A stretch of DNA of 64,000 bases from Loktanella sp. M215 (GCF_021735925.1 NZ_WMEA01000007.1:88179-152178), one strand, 5' to 3'; positions 35,198 to 43,533 are shown, counted from the stretch's first letter. The notes: generated by a model from the letters alone, not told the origin. Numbers and translations are program-made.

Positions 35198-35227
35198 GTA
35201 GCATGTTGGGAATGAAGTGCCGTTCAA

Positions 35228-35279
35228 GGTTATGGCCGCCTGCGCAGCCTCCAAAATTGCGCAGCAGGCGGCCATAACC
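35228..35279. repeat. hairpin in IS110 left end
   Basis: GGTTATGGCCGCCTG (35228-35242) pairs perfectly with CAGGCGGCCATAACC (35265-35279), with a further CGCA/TGCG pairing inside. The same arrangement, diverged, occurs at 43112-43158 in the relic end. It lies 55 bases before the recombinase ATG and could regulate expression or be part of a structured RNA. Confidence 0.75.
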
Positions 35280-35333
35280 GGGTCTCGGGTCTCTATGGTG
35301 GTTTTGCGAACCACACCACAGAGGAGACCGGCC

Positions 35334-36617
35334 ATGGCCAAGGTTGAACATACTTCGGATGCCCGCGTTCTGGTAGGCATCGACATTTCCAAACACCGGC
35401 ACGAGGTGCTGATTGCCGTCCCGGGCAAGACGCGGCGGCGGCGCATGACGATCACCAATTCCACCGACGACTTCATGCGCCTGATCGCGATCTTGCGGGA
35501 ATATGGCCTGCCGGTCCGGATCGGGTTTGAGGCCACCGGCAACTATCACCGTGTGCTGATGTATCATCTCGGCGTCGCCGGGTTCGACCTGAAGCTGGTA
35601 TCCTCGGTCGCCCTCGCCCGCACACGCGAGGCGCTGCACAACAGCTGGGACAAGAATGATCCGAAGGATGCGCAAGTCATCTTGCACATGCTGCAAATCG
35701 GCGCGGTGCAGATCTTCCAGGACCCGATGGTCGCCGGTACGAATGACATTCAGGAATTGTCCAAGACTCATGATGCGGTGTCGCGGTCCAAGACCGAGCT
35801 GTGGCATCGGATTTTGACCCACTATCTGCCACTTTATTTTCCCGAGGCCGACCGCTTCCACCGCAGCTCGCGCACCGACTGGTTCCTGGCCTTCCTCGAG
35901 ATGTTCCCGTCTCCACACATGATATCTGCCCTGACCAAGGATGAGTTCACCAAGGCGGCCTGGGAAGTGGTTGGACGCAAGGTCGAGAAGACCCTCATGT
36001 TGTCAGATATTTACGAGACGGCGAAGACTTCCGCGGGGCTGCCCGTGTCGCCGGATTCTGACGCCATCAGGATGTTCCGCATGATGCTGGCCGAAGGCAG
36101 AAGCCTGATCCGCCAACGCAATGCCATCGAAGGCCGTGCCGTCGAACTGCTCGGCGATCGTCCCGATTACCTGCTGCTGCGCACCATTCCCGGCATCGGG
36201 CCGATCAACGCCCTGACGATCCTGGCCGAGACCGGTGACCTGCGCCGCTTCCGTCATCACCGGCAGTTTCTGAAGTTTTGCGGCATGGATCTGGCAACCG
36301 TCCAGTCCGGCATGTTCCGCGGTCGAAGCAAGATCTCCAAATACGGCAACGCCCGTTTGCGCCGCACTTTGTGGCTTGCAGGGCAGACGGCGGTCATGAA
36401 GAAGGCCAACAGCTTCCGCGACAAGTTCGAGCGTTACATTGCGCAAGATCGTCACAACCCGGATTTGCGCCGCAAGGCTTACACAGCCATCGCCGCAAAG
36501 ATGGCCCGCACCATTCACGCCGTGATCAAATCCGGCGAACCCTATCGTCCCTTCTTCGAGGGGACGAGCCCAGGCGGAAGGACCCCTCTCTGTAGAGCCG
36601 TGGAGGCAGGTTCCTGA
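35334..36617 (+). CDS. IS110-family recombinase (DEDD transposase)
   Basis: A 427-residue recombinase. The RuvC-like DEDD domain shows VLVGIDISK (D), [12 protein letters not shown] (E) and [12 protein letters not shown] (two D). The C-terminal Tnp20 domain has the helix-hairpin [15 protein letters not shown] near residue 285 and the nucleophile-serine region [16 protein letters not shown] near 335. ATG 35334 has GAGGAGA upstream; upstream in-frame codons fall in the hairpin. Studied IS110 enzymes are directed by a bridge RNA encoded in the IS ends. The frame is full length and appears functional. Confidence 0.95.
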   Translation: MAKVEHTSDARVLVGIDISKHRHEVLIAVPGKTRRRRMTITNSTDDFMRLIAILREYGLPVRIGFEATGNYHRVLMYHLGVAGFDLKLVSSVALARTREALHNSWDKNDPKDAQVILHMLQIGAVQIFQDPMVAGTNDIQELSKTHDAVSRSKTELWHRILTHYLPLYFPEADRFHRSSRTDWFLAFLEMFPSPHMISALTKDEFTKAAWEVVGRKVEKTLMLSDIYETAKTSAGLPVSPDSDAIRMFRMMLAEGRSLIRQRNAIEGRAVELLGDRPDYLLLRTIPGIGPINALTILAETGDLRRFRHHRQFLKFCGMDLATVQSGMFRGRSKISKYGNARLRRTLWLAGQTAVMKKANSFRDKFERYIAQDRHNPDLRRKAYTAIAAKMARTIHAVIKSGEPYRPFFEGTSPGGRTPLCRAVEAGS

Positions 36618-36830
36618 CCTCGTAGATAATGTTCGGGCCTTCCGCTTGGGATTTAGGATCTCGTCTTAAGGACGGTGAGGGCGGCATCGTGGCCGACCCT
36701 GTATTTGCTATGGGAGAGACCACTTCTTGACGGCGGAGCCCGCCCGGGCAACAATTCAAAAGGTATCCGGTAGCTCGGATGCCATGTGATCTGACGCCCT
36801 AAACAGCGTTTTGTTCCCGAGCTAGGACGT

Positions 36831-37400
36831 TGTCCGACCTTATGTATTCCGGCGGACCGCGTGAGGCATGAACAGATCAGTCAAGGCGTCGACCACATCC
36901 GTTGAATTGAGCCTGCGTTTGACCCGGATCACCAGCGCCTCCTTCGTGAACTCTTCGATGATGTTGAGCGTGCGGAAGACTCGCCCGTCGTGGGTCCGGT
37001 CCCGACAAAGTCATAGGACCAGACATGGTTCGGACGCTCGGGTCGGAGCCGGACGCAGGAGCCATCATTCAGCCAAATCCGACCTTTCTTGGGCTGCTTT
37101 TGTGGGACGCCTCACGCCCTTCCTGCCGCCAGATCCGGTCGACCCTTTTATGGTTCACATGCCAGCCACTGTTGTTCAGCAGTCCCGTCGTCATTGTCGC
37201 TCGGACCAATGGCGCAACAATGACGACCATGCGATATCCATAGCGGCCAAACTCTTCGGCCAACGCGGTGATGTCCTCGGTCAGCCGGGCTTCGTCCGGC
37301 AGACCACAGGGCACCTTGCGGCTTACGTCGAGCGATGCTGACCCAATGTGCGGCAAACCCGGCGCTCCGATACACTGAGGGTTTGCCGCACATGATCAAT
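36831..37400 (-). pseudogene. IS3 OrfB, N-terminal part, frameshifted
   Basis: Minus-strand pieces in different frames read SRKVPCGLPDEARLTEDITA, EFGRYGYRMV, LLNNSGWHVNHKRVDRIWRQ, then (other frames) NHVWSYDF, NIIEEFTKEALVIRVKRRL, STDVVDALTDLF and PPEYIRSDN. The last residue is the asparagine before the IS110. Between GYRMV and LLNNSG about 12 extra residues come from a palindromic insertion at 37187-37227. At least two further frame changes occur. It is inactive. Confidence 0.8.
37187..37227. repeat. short palindromic insertion, copy 2
   Basis: GTCGTCATTGT (37187-37197) and ACAATGACGAC (37217-37227) are perfect 11-bp inverted repeats around a core containing GGACCAATGGCGCA. Aligned to copy 1 at 15324-15363, about 30 of 35 positions agree, including a shared ACCAATGGCGCA. 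It adds a net 36 nt to this IS3 orfB. Confidence 0.72.
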
Positions 37401-37423
37401 GCACTGCCTGCGGCGAGAAGGGC

Positions 37424-37702
37424 TCAGTAGTTTCCCCCGTGCAGCCTCGGCGAGATCATCTTATCCAACGTCAGATCCGAGACAGCACGTCTGAGTCTGC
37501 TATTCTCGGCCTCCAGCTCTTTCAGCCGCTTGAGCTGATCCCGGCTCATGCCGCCATACTCCTTGCGCCACCGATAGTAGGTCTGAACCGTGACACCGAT
37601 CTGCCGCACGGCCTCCTGAACCGATTTGCCTTGCCCTTGCAGCACTTCAACTTGTCGCAGCTTCAGCACGATATCCTCGGGCTTCTCTCGCTTGCCACCC
37701 AT
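37424..37702 (-). CDS. IS3 OrfA (IS407-like)
   Basis: A 92-residue protein starting MGGKREKPEDIVLKLRQVEV. It has a helix-turn-helix VQEAVRQIGVTVQTYYRWRK and a leucine-zipper KRLKELEAENSRLRRAVSDL. The frame is complete, but the partner orfB is destroyed, so it can only act in trans. Confidence 0.85.
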   Translation of the reverse strand: MGGKREKPEDIVLKLRQVEVLQGQGKSVQEAVRQIGVTVQTYYRWRKEYGGMSRDQLKRLKELEAENSRLRRAVSDLTLDKMISPRLHGGNY

Positions 37703-37770
37703 CTCGTCGTCCTCATGAAAACGGGATAATTCTATCCCAAAAGGTGGACCACTTCAGTGGGGGCACTCCA

Positions 37771-38025
37771 TAGCGCCTTGTCGAGGTCGCGCCACGCACG
37801 GTAATCGACATCCTCCGGGCAGGCGCCCACATGGCGCAGCCTGGCGGAGCGCATGCGAGCCTCAAAGCGCTTGGTTTCTTTGCTGGCTACCTCACGGTCA
37901 ACCAACAGGCCAAGCCATTCAGCATGGCTGAGATCGGCAGCAGCGTCCTGAACCTGGAGGTCCGCGAAGGCTTCGGCCATGCCGTCAAGCCGCAGGGCTT
38001 TCAGGTGATCGAGGGTTGCCACCGG
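37771..38025 (-). pseudogene. IS21 IstB helper ATPase, N-terminal fragment
   Basis: The minus frame gives VATLDHLKALRLDGMAEAFA, LSHAEWLGLLVDREVASKET and EDVDYRAWRDLDKALW, the N-terminal region of IstB. It ends before the Walker A motif, next to the IS3 end at 37756. The upstream residues in this frame are not IstB-like and belong to IS256-derived DNA. Confidence 0.82.
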
Positions 38026-38050
38026 CCCGTCCGAAGCGGAGACCTTCTGG

Positions 38051-38629
38051 ACCGACTTTCTCCGCAGCCTTGCTGACCATGGGCTCCGCGGCGTGAAACT
38101 CGTGATCGCCGATGACGACAAGGGACTGAGGGCCGCCGCGCGCCGCGTCTTCAACGCCACCCATCAGAGGTGCCGCGTTCACTGGATGCGGAACGCGCTC
38201 GCCCATGCGCCGGCCAAGCAACGCATGGCCGGCGCGGCGATGCCGAAGACAATCTTCGCCCAGGACACCAAGTTCGAAGCCGAGGCGCAGAGGGATGTCG
38301 TCGCCGACGCGCTCCGCGAAAAATAGCCCAAGCTTGGTGCCCTCATGGATGCCTCGCGCGACGATGTGCTTGCTTACATATCCTATCCCGGCGAGCACTG
38401 GACGCAAATCGCATCAACGAATCCACTCGAACGGGTAAACCGTGAGATCAAGCGACGGGCCGATGTCATCAGGATATTTCCCAAAGATGCCTCCATCATA
38501 AGGCTGGTCGGTGCGCTCATATTGGAGACCAACAACGAACGGGCCGTGGCGAGGCGCTACATGTCGCTTGAAACTCTCGCACGCACAACAGACAATCCAA
38601 CGGTCAGGCTGCCCGCCGTGGCCTCCTGA
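38051..38629 (+). pseudogene. IS256-family transposase, C-terminal part with an in-frame stop
   Basis: The frame from 38051 reads TDFLRSLADHGLRGVKLVIA, RVHWMRNALAHAPAKQRMAG and VVADALREK, then TAG at 38324-38326. It continues in the same frame with KLGALMDASRDDVLAY, HWTQIASTNPLERVNREIKR and YMSLETLARTTDNPTVRL. These are the second half of an IS256 transposase, including the glutamate of NPLERVN. Both the missing N-terminus and the nonsense codon make it non-functional. Confidence 0.88.
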
Positions 38630-38805
38630 TCAGTCTCGGACCTCTCCAAGGGTCGCGCTTCTTACATCAAGCATTGGGACACGATCCATGTCTGACCTAT
38701 GGAAACGATATTTGCACCGAGGAACACAGCAAACTGGCGAAATCATATGAAGTCCTGCGGAACCCGGCAGCATCAACGACCCCTGCGAATCTGAGGATCG
38801 AGAAC

Positions 38806-39915
38806 ATGCAAGATCAGCCTCGACGCCATCCATTGGCGATTCCTGTCTACGGAATCTTTTTACTGGCGCTGGTGCAGGCACTCCTCGTGGCCTCAGAATT
38901 CTTGATCCCCGTCACGGGTGCCATTCTTGCTTATTTCCTGCTGAATGCGCCGCGCAGAGTCCTTGCCCGATTGGGCATCGGTGCGCCAATTGCCGCAGCA
39001 ATCTTTACCTTGATCATTGGTATGACACTCACGCTCAGTGTGATGGCGCTCGCACAGCCGGTGACAAATTTTGTCGAAGACATTCCCGGCCTGATCGATG
39101 ATGTGCGCGTCATGGCACGAAACCCCGGAGGGCCGTTCGAAGCTCTCAGTGAAGCTGCCACAGCCGCTGGCGATGCGGTGGATGACGCCACAGGCGATAG
39201 CGGTGACCCAATGGAGGTTCAGATCGTTGACGGCCCCGGCGTAGCAAACTCTGTTGTCTCGCTCGCACCGGGATTGCTCGGCCAACTCGCATTTTCGTTA
39301 TGTCTTTTGTTCTTCCTCGTGGCTTCCGGGGATCTCTTCATCAAGAAAGCCGTTCAGGTCGTTGATGGCTTTCACGACAAAAAACAGACGTTCATCACGA
39401 TACGCACGATAGAACGACGGCTCGGGAACTACTTGGGTGCAATCACCCTCATCAACTGTTGTCTTGGCCTCTGCATCGGTGTTGCCATGTGGTGGTGGGG
39501 CATGCCGTCACCCTGGCTGATCGGATTGATGGGCACTGTTTTAAACTTTGTGCCATTTGTTGGTGCCGTGGTTGGCTCACTTCTGGCGGGCATCATTGCA
39601 CTCGTGACGTTCATGGCACCTTGGACAGCGGTGGGTGTCCTGATGACCTACTATGGGCTCACAGCATTCGAAGGCCAGTTCGCAACCCCCGCTCTGGTCG
39701 GCAAACGTCTTCGGCTGAACGTCGTTGTCGTATTTCTGGCCGTCGCGTTTTTTGCGAGGATTTGGTCTGTTATTGGCATGATCGTCGCCGTACCAATGTT
39801 GATCGTCGTCAAAGTGATCTGCGACAGCGTGCCGAAGTTTCGCAAGATTGGCCTGTTCCTGGGCGATGCCGACGGGTTTTCTCCGACAGATGAAGAAGGC
39901 CGGGGTCAACGCTAA
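38806..39915 (+). CDS. AI-2E family membrane transporter
   Basis: A 369-residue inner-membrane protein with about eight hydrophobic segments: two at residues 12-45, one near 60, a cytoplasmic or periplasmic loop, then the conserved LLFFLVASGDLF, LGNYLGAITLINCCLG and LMGTVLNFVPFVGAVVGSLL, and a C-terminal pair around VVVVFLAVAFFARIWSVIG. The family includes TqsA-like exporters and Na+/H+ antiporters, so the substrate is uncertain. ATG 38806 (MQDQPRRHPL) has GAGGA 10 bases upstream; longer in-frame starts from 38674 give a non-conserved leader. Confidence 0.85.
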   Translation: MQDQPRRHPLAIPVYGIFLLALVQALLVASEFLIPVTGAILAYFLLNAPRRVLARLGIGAPIAAAIFTLIIGMTLTLSVMALAQPVTNFVEDIPGLIDDVRVMARNPGGPFEALSEAATAAGDAVDDATGDSGDPMEVQIVDGPGVANSVVSLAPGLLGQLAFSLCLLFFLVASGDLFIKKAVQVVDGFHDKKQTFITIRTIERRLGNYLGAITLINCCLGLCIGVAMWWWGMPSPWLIGLMGTVLNFVPFVGAVVGSLLAGIIALVTFMAPWTAVGVLMTYYGLTAFEGQFATPALVGKRLRLNVVVVFLAVAFFARIWSVIGMIVAVPMLIVVKVICDSVPKFRKIGLFLGDADGFSPTDEEGRGQR

Positions 39916-40108
39916 ACGAGCGGTGACATGCGGTAAATGCAAGCCGTGTTTCTCTGACCTTGCAGCATCGCATTCTACCGGGGCACCCCTTCAGGTCAGT
40001 TGCTCAGTCAAATCATGAGTTTCAACATTATGCGCCGCAATCGAACTCGTTGCTGTTTGGGAGGTGCCATATGCCGGGCGAGTAGCCCATACACAGAGGT
40101 TCATAAGA

Positions 40109-40885
40109 ATGCGACAGAGGGCCACCCAGGGAACAGATGTTCGAAAAGGCGGTTTAGCCTCACCTTCATGCGGGAATGACGAATTGCAACTGTCCATCGA
40201 AGATCGGGACCTGCTCTGTCAGCGGTTCATGTTCGGCGGCGCCATGGGCGGGCAGATGGCCGTCCAGAACCTGTTTCCGGCCGGTTTGAGGCGGCGCGAG
40301 CTCTGCCTCGACGTCCTTCGCCCGGTCGCGGATCACCTCGGCGCGTTGTGGCTGAAGGACGAAGTGACATTCATGAGCGTTCGCGTGGCAACTTTGCGGA
40401 TGGAATCGCTACTCCGGAAGACCGCCGAACCGATCGACCCAGTCATCGGCAAAAAGAGCAAGCAGGCCATCTTCGCGAGCGTGCCCGGCGACGATCACAC
40501 GTTCGGCGTCGAGATGGCCGCGGATCTGCAACGCGCCAAAGGGTGGGGCATCCAGCTTGTGATCAACGCAAGCGTGGCAGATCTACTATCGGAAATCGTG
40601 AAGTCGCCGGCGGAGATCCTCGGCCTTTCGATCGGATCGCGTTCGTCGATGCACGCGCTTTACACAACGGTGCGGACTGTGAAAGAGCGTCGACCGGATA
40701 TGAGAGTTCTCGTTTCTGGTGCCCTTGTGGGCCTCGACGCTCGCCCCATCGAGCGCCTCGGCGTTACAGCGCATGCCGATGACTTCGAGCGGGCGGAAAA
40801 GCTGCTCGACGCATCGTTGGTCACCATCTCGACGCGTAGCAGTCTCTCGGATTCCGTCACGGTCCTTCCACCCAACCCTCTCTGA
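40109..40885 (+). CDS. cobalamin-binding regulator, AerR/PpaA-like
   Basis: A 258-residue soluble protein (273 if started at 40064). The N-terminal helical part includes FRPVA-type residues LDVLRPVADHLGALWLKDEV followed by TFMSVRVATLRMESLL. The Rossmann-like domain has the base-off B12 signature DDHTFG (DxHxxG) near residue 140 and ILGLSIGSRSSMHAL. This is the arrangement of AerR/PpaA antirepressors, which sense light through cobalamin or haem and act on PpsR/CrtJ. No photosynthesis gene is in the window, so the target is unknown. ATG 40109 is preferred for AGAGG nine bases upstream. Confidence 0.75.
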   Translation: MRQRATQGTDVRKGGLASPSCGNDELQLSIEDRDLLCQRFMFGGAMGGQMAVQNLFPAGLRRRELCLDVLRPVADHLGALWLKDEVTFMSVRVATLRMESLLRKTAEPIDPVIGKKSKQAIFASVPGDDHTFGVEMAADLQRAKGWGIQLVINASVADLLSEIVKSPAEILGLSIGSRSSMHALYTTVRTVKERRPDMRVLVSGALVGLDARPIERLGVTAHADDFERAEKLLDASLVTISTRSSLSDSVTVLPPNPL

Positions 40886-41086
40886 TCGATAGTCCTACCC
40901 CGTGGCGGCGGATCGGACGTCCGGTCGCCGCGAAAGGCGTGCTGCAACGACAAGGTCGGCTCCCTATGAGATGGGCTCGGAACGGAATCAGGCGCCATTA
41001 CGAGCGGCACGTTATCTTCCGTTTACTCTGCTCCGCTGTCCGCCGCGGGCAGCACATTGTTGCTCGGAGAAGTGCTAGGTCAGATG

Positions 41087-41712
41087 ATGCAACGCCGCGC
41101 GGCTCTGACATACGGTGCAGCAGGTCTGGGTGCGCTCGGGCTCACACTCTTTGCGGGCTGGTGGCGCGTCGATGGCCCTGGCAAGGTGAAACCTGTCGCC
41201 CAGCGAACGGCGCCACCGACCGAGATGGAATTTCGTCTAAGCGACCACGAGGGAGGTGCGGTCGGGCCGGACAGCCTGATCGGCCGTACGTCGCTGGTAT
41301 TTTCGACTTCACCTTCTGCCCCGACGTCTGCCCCACCACCTTGTCGGATATCTCCGGCGGGCTCGACGATCTCGGGGCAGACGCCGAGCGGTTGATTGTC
41401 GTGTTCATCACCGTCGATCCTGACCGCGACACGGTGGAGGCCATGGCTGACTACGTCGGCTATTCTCATCCGGCAATTCGCGGATGGACGGGCCCTGACG
41501 ATGAGATCGCATGCCCGGCTGACGGTTTCCGAGTGTGCTATGAGACGGTCCGAACCAACACCGGAGATTATACGATGAACCACACGGCGACCGTGTTTAC
41601 CTTCGCGGCAACCGGTGCATTTTCCGGCACCATCGACTATCACGAGCCGAGAGAATTTGCGGTACTCAAGATCCGCCGCGCTTTGGACAACGACACGGAG
41701 GACATCACTTGA
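41087..41712 (+). pseudogene. SCO1/SenC copper chaperone, one-base frameshift
   Basis: The first frame gives a membrane anchor (AALTYGAAGLGALGLTLFAG) and EMEFRLSDHEGGAVGPDSL. After a run of four T at 41300-41303 the reading must move by one base to continue FDFTFCPDVCPTTLSDISG (copper-binding CxxxC), FITVDPDRDTVEAMADYVG, and YTMNHTATVFTF with the third copper ligand histidine. Adding one T to the run restores a normal protein of about 208 residues. The family delivers copper to cytochrome oxidase CuA. It is either a real recent mutation or a sequencing slip. ATG 41084 is an alternative start. Confidence 0.75.
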
Positions 41713-41816
41713 AACTCAGATACCTGGTCGCAGGCCTTGCTCTGGCCGGCGGAGTTTCGTCGGCAGCACTCTTACAGGAGCAGGATATCGGCGGAAGTCA
41801 TAGTATCTTCTATTGA
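41709..41816 (+). pseudogene. truncated secreted protein, signal peptide only
   Basis: A TTG at 41709 overlaps the stop of the SCO gene and begins (M)KLRYLVAGLALAGGVSSAAL, a clear signal peptide, but the frame stops after 35 residues. SCO genes are often followed by another periplasmic copper or redox protein, so this may be the stump of one. The convergent EamA gene covers its end. Confidence 0.4.
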
Positions 41817-42712
41817 GCGGCGCTGCGGGGCGTCCGGCTTCGTGTGCTCCGCGTCACAACGACATACACCGCGAGAGTCACCACGACCACTGCACCACCG
41901 GCCATCATACGCCGCGAGGGCGCTTCGCCAGTGCCAAGCCACACCCACAATGGTGCGAGAACAGTTTCGAGCAACAGCAGCATGCTCACATTGGCGGCGG
42001 CCGTGTGGCGGGACGCCTCGTTAAGCGCAAAAAAGGACAATGGCAGGATCAGCAGCGCGCACACGAGAATGGCCCAAACCGTACCGTCCGTCATCTGTGC
42101 CGGTCCAACGATGAGCAGGCCTGAGATCCCCGACGTCAGTGAGCCCAATCCGATGACGAGAAATAGCGGCAGGCTGGCGTGATGGCGCATGGTCACGAAC
42201 GTCAGAGCCAGAGCGAACGCAACCCCAAGCCCACACACCGCACCTGCCAGTGCGTCGGCGTCAAGCGCGGCCTCGCCCTTGTCTGTCACAGCCACCGTTA
42301 AGCCAGCAATCACCAGTACGATGGCGATCCATGTCGCGCGCGATGTGACCTCCTCGTACAGCCATTTTGCCAGAAGCGCTGACCAGACGGGTACAGTTGC
42401 GACACCCAAGAGAACTGTCGCAACCGGTGCGATCGCAATACCCATTGGGAATAGTGTCGTGTTAACCACTTGGCATACGATGACCACGATCGCGGCACCG
42501 GTCCCGAGCATGACAAAATCGGACGGCCTGTCTCGACTTGTCAGCACCCATGCGAGAATAAATATAAGTCCGAGGCCAAGGACTCTCCATCCCAGCATCT
42601 GGAATGTAGACATCCCAGAAATGCGTATGAAAAGTGCGTCCGGCGTTAACACAAGCGCCCCCGCCAGAGCGAGACCGACACCAAAAGAAGAAGACTTCTG
42701 CAAGACGCCCAA
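41810..42712 (-). CDS. EamA/DMT-family transporter
   Basis: A 300-residue integral membrane protein with ten predicted helices in two five-helix repeats. Typical motifs are ISGMSTFQMLGWRVLGLGL in the first repeat and RHTAAANVSMLLLLETVLAP in the second. DMT exporters carry metabolites such as amino acids, purines or sugars; the substrate cannot be told. The gene ends inside the truncated secreted frame on the other strand. A hairpin lies 33 bases upstream of its start. Confidence 0.88.
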   Translation of the reverse strand: MGVLQKSSSFGVGLALAGALVLTPDALFIRISGMSTFQMLGWRVLGLGLIFILAWVLTSRDRPSDFVMLGTGAAIVVIVCQVVNTTLFPMGIAIAPVATVLLGVATVPVWSALLAKWLYEEVTSRATWIAIVLVIAGLTVAVTDKGEAALDADALAGAVCGLGVAFALALTFVTMRHHASLPLFLVIGLGSLTSGISGLLIVGPAQMTDGTVWAILVCALLILPLSFFALNEASRHTAAANVSMLLLLETVLAPLWVWLGTGEAPSRRMMAGGAVVVVTLAVYVVVTRSTRSRTPRSAAQ

Positions 42713-42744
42713 CCCTAAAACACTCGCGCAGTGACCTGAGCCCC

Positions 42745-42771
42745 GACTCTCCTCCGGATTAACGGAGAGTC
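42745..42771. terminator. hairpin between EamA gene and IS3 fragment
   Basis: GACTCTCC (42745-42752) and GGAGAGTC (42764-42771) form an 8-bp stem. It sits just past the stop of the minus-strand IS3 fragment and upstream of the EamA start, so it could insulate the transporter from IS transcription. There is no T-run. Confidence 0.4.
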
Positions 42772-42790
42772 TGCAAGTTGATTTCTGGCG

Positions 42791-43081
42791 CTACGCGGCG
42801 CGCATTGCCAGCCCCTTCTTTGCTATGAACTCTGCCGGCGGGATGTTCCCGATGCCCGAGTGCGGCCAGTGGTGGTTGCAGTCTTGCTGCCAGGTCCGGA
42901 TCTGCTCGCGGGCATCGACCAGCGTCGAGAAAAGGGTCTCGCTGAGAAACTCGTCCCGGAAGCGTCCGTTGAAGCTCTCGACAAAGCCGTTTTGCATGGG
43001 CTTTCCCGGAACGATGTAGTGCCAATCTACGCCTGAACTCTGGCACCAGGAGAGCACAGCCGTCGATGTCAGCTCAGTGCC
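42791..43081 (-). pseudogene. IS3-family OrfB, C-terminal fragment (second IS110 target)
   Basis: From 43081 on the minus strand: GTELTSTAVLSWCQSSGVDW, HYIVPGKPMQNGFVESFNG, RDEFLSETLFSTLVDAREQI, PHSGIGNIPPAEFIAKKG. Like the fragment at 34854-35197 it begins exactly at the glycine of the S-D-N/G-T-E motif. What precedes it is not IS3 but an IS110-type end (43082-43159). The N-terminal half is missing altogether. Confidence 0.85.
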
Positions 43082-43159
43082 GTAACACCTTCGTAATCTC
43101 GCTGATTGAAAGGCTATGACGGCCTGAGCAGCCTTCAAATTGTGCAGCAGGTGGTCATA
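43082..43159. mobile_element. IS110-family left-end relic
   Basis: The first 32 nt from 43082 agree at 17 of 32 positions with the left end of the intact IS110 at 35198. At the same offset (30 nt) it has a hairpin (GGCTATGACGGCCTG with a diverged right arm to 43158) whose centre GCCTTCAAATT parallels GCCTCCAAAAT. The rest of the element, including its recombinase, is gone; an IS3 starts at 43160. Confidence 0.7.
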
Positions 43160-43239
43160 TGAGGTGCCCCCCGAAAACTGGACACTGACGTAAGCTCTGA
43201 ATTGCTGTCTGCTGATCTTCACCACGAAGGAGATCGAAG

Positions 43240-43533
43240 ATGTCGAAACGAAAGCAGCACGCCCCTGAGTTCAAGGCGAGGGTGGCGCTTGAGGCGTTGA
43301 AAGGTGAGGCGACCGTGTCGGAACTGGCGAGCCGGTTCGGGGTGCATCCGACGATGATCAACCAATGGAAACGTGCGCTGCTGGACGGCGCGTCCGGTGT
43401 CTTTGAACGCGGCGGCCGCAAGACGCCGGTCATCGATGAAGACCAGGTCAGGGATCTGCATGCCAAGATCGGGGAGCTGGCGGTGGCCAACTCTTTTTTG
43501 GAAAGAAAGCTCAAACCTTGGGGCGGGAAGTGA
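43240..43533 (+). CDS. IS3 OrfA
   Basis: A 97-residue HTH protein: MSKRKQHAPEFKARVALEAL, EATVSELASRFGVHPTMINQ, with a zipper-like DLHAKIGELAVANSFLERKL. In the reading frame at 43494-43500, T TTT TTG is a classic slippery heptamer. A -1 shift there continues FFGKKAQTLGREVRRSM into OrfB, giving the OrfAB transposase. Confidence 0.9.
   Translation: MSKRKQHAPEFKARVALEALKGEATVSELASRFGVHPTMINQWKRALLDGASGVFERGGRKTPVIDEDQVRDLHAKIGELAVANSFLERKLKPWGGK

Larger units (their letters stand above)
35198..36830 (+). mobile_element. complete IS110-family insertion sequence
   Basis: The boundaries are inferred from the interrupted IS3 codons: left flank CTCCGTTCC, right flank TGTCCGACC, with GT at both edges. 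The first 32 nt (35198-35229) and the reverse complement of the last 32 nt (36799-36830) agree at about 19 positions, forming imperfect terminal repeats. It contains one recombinase gene, a 130-bp left end with a strong hairpin and a 210-bp right non-coding end where a guide RNA could be encoded. There is no target duplication beyond the GT core, as usual for this family. Confidence 0.85.
36831..37756 (-). mobile_element. IS3-family element, 5' part, cut by IS110
   Basis: The right edge at 37756 starts (minus strand) TGAAGTGGTCCACC, a plausible IS3 end. orfA is intact (37424-37702). orfB runs from about 37400 to 36831 and stops after the catalytic R-S-D-N, precisely at the IS110 boundary. The orfA type (EDIVLKLRQVEVLQGQG) indicates the IS407-like subgroup. 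It truncates an IS21 istB fragment on its right. Confidence 0.8.

Noticed and set aside
35217..35333. Extended N-terminus of the IS110 recombinase
   Set aside because: These codons overlap the left-end hairpin and lack a ribosome site; ATG 35334 has GAGGAGA in front and starts a conserved N-terminus.
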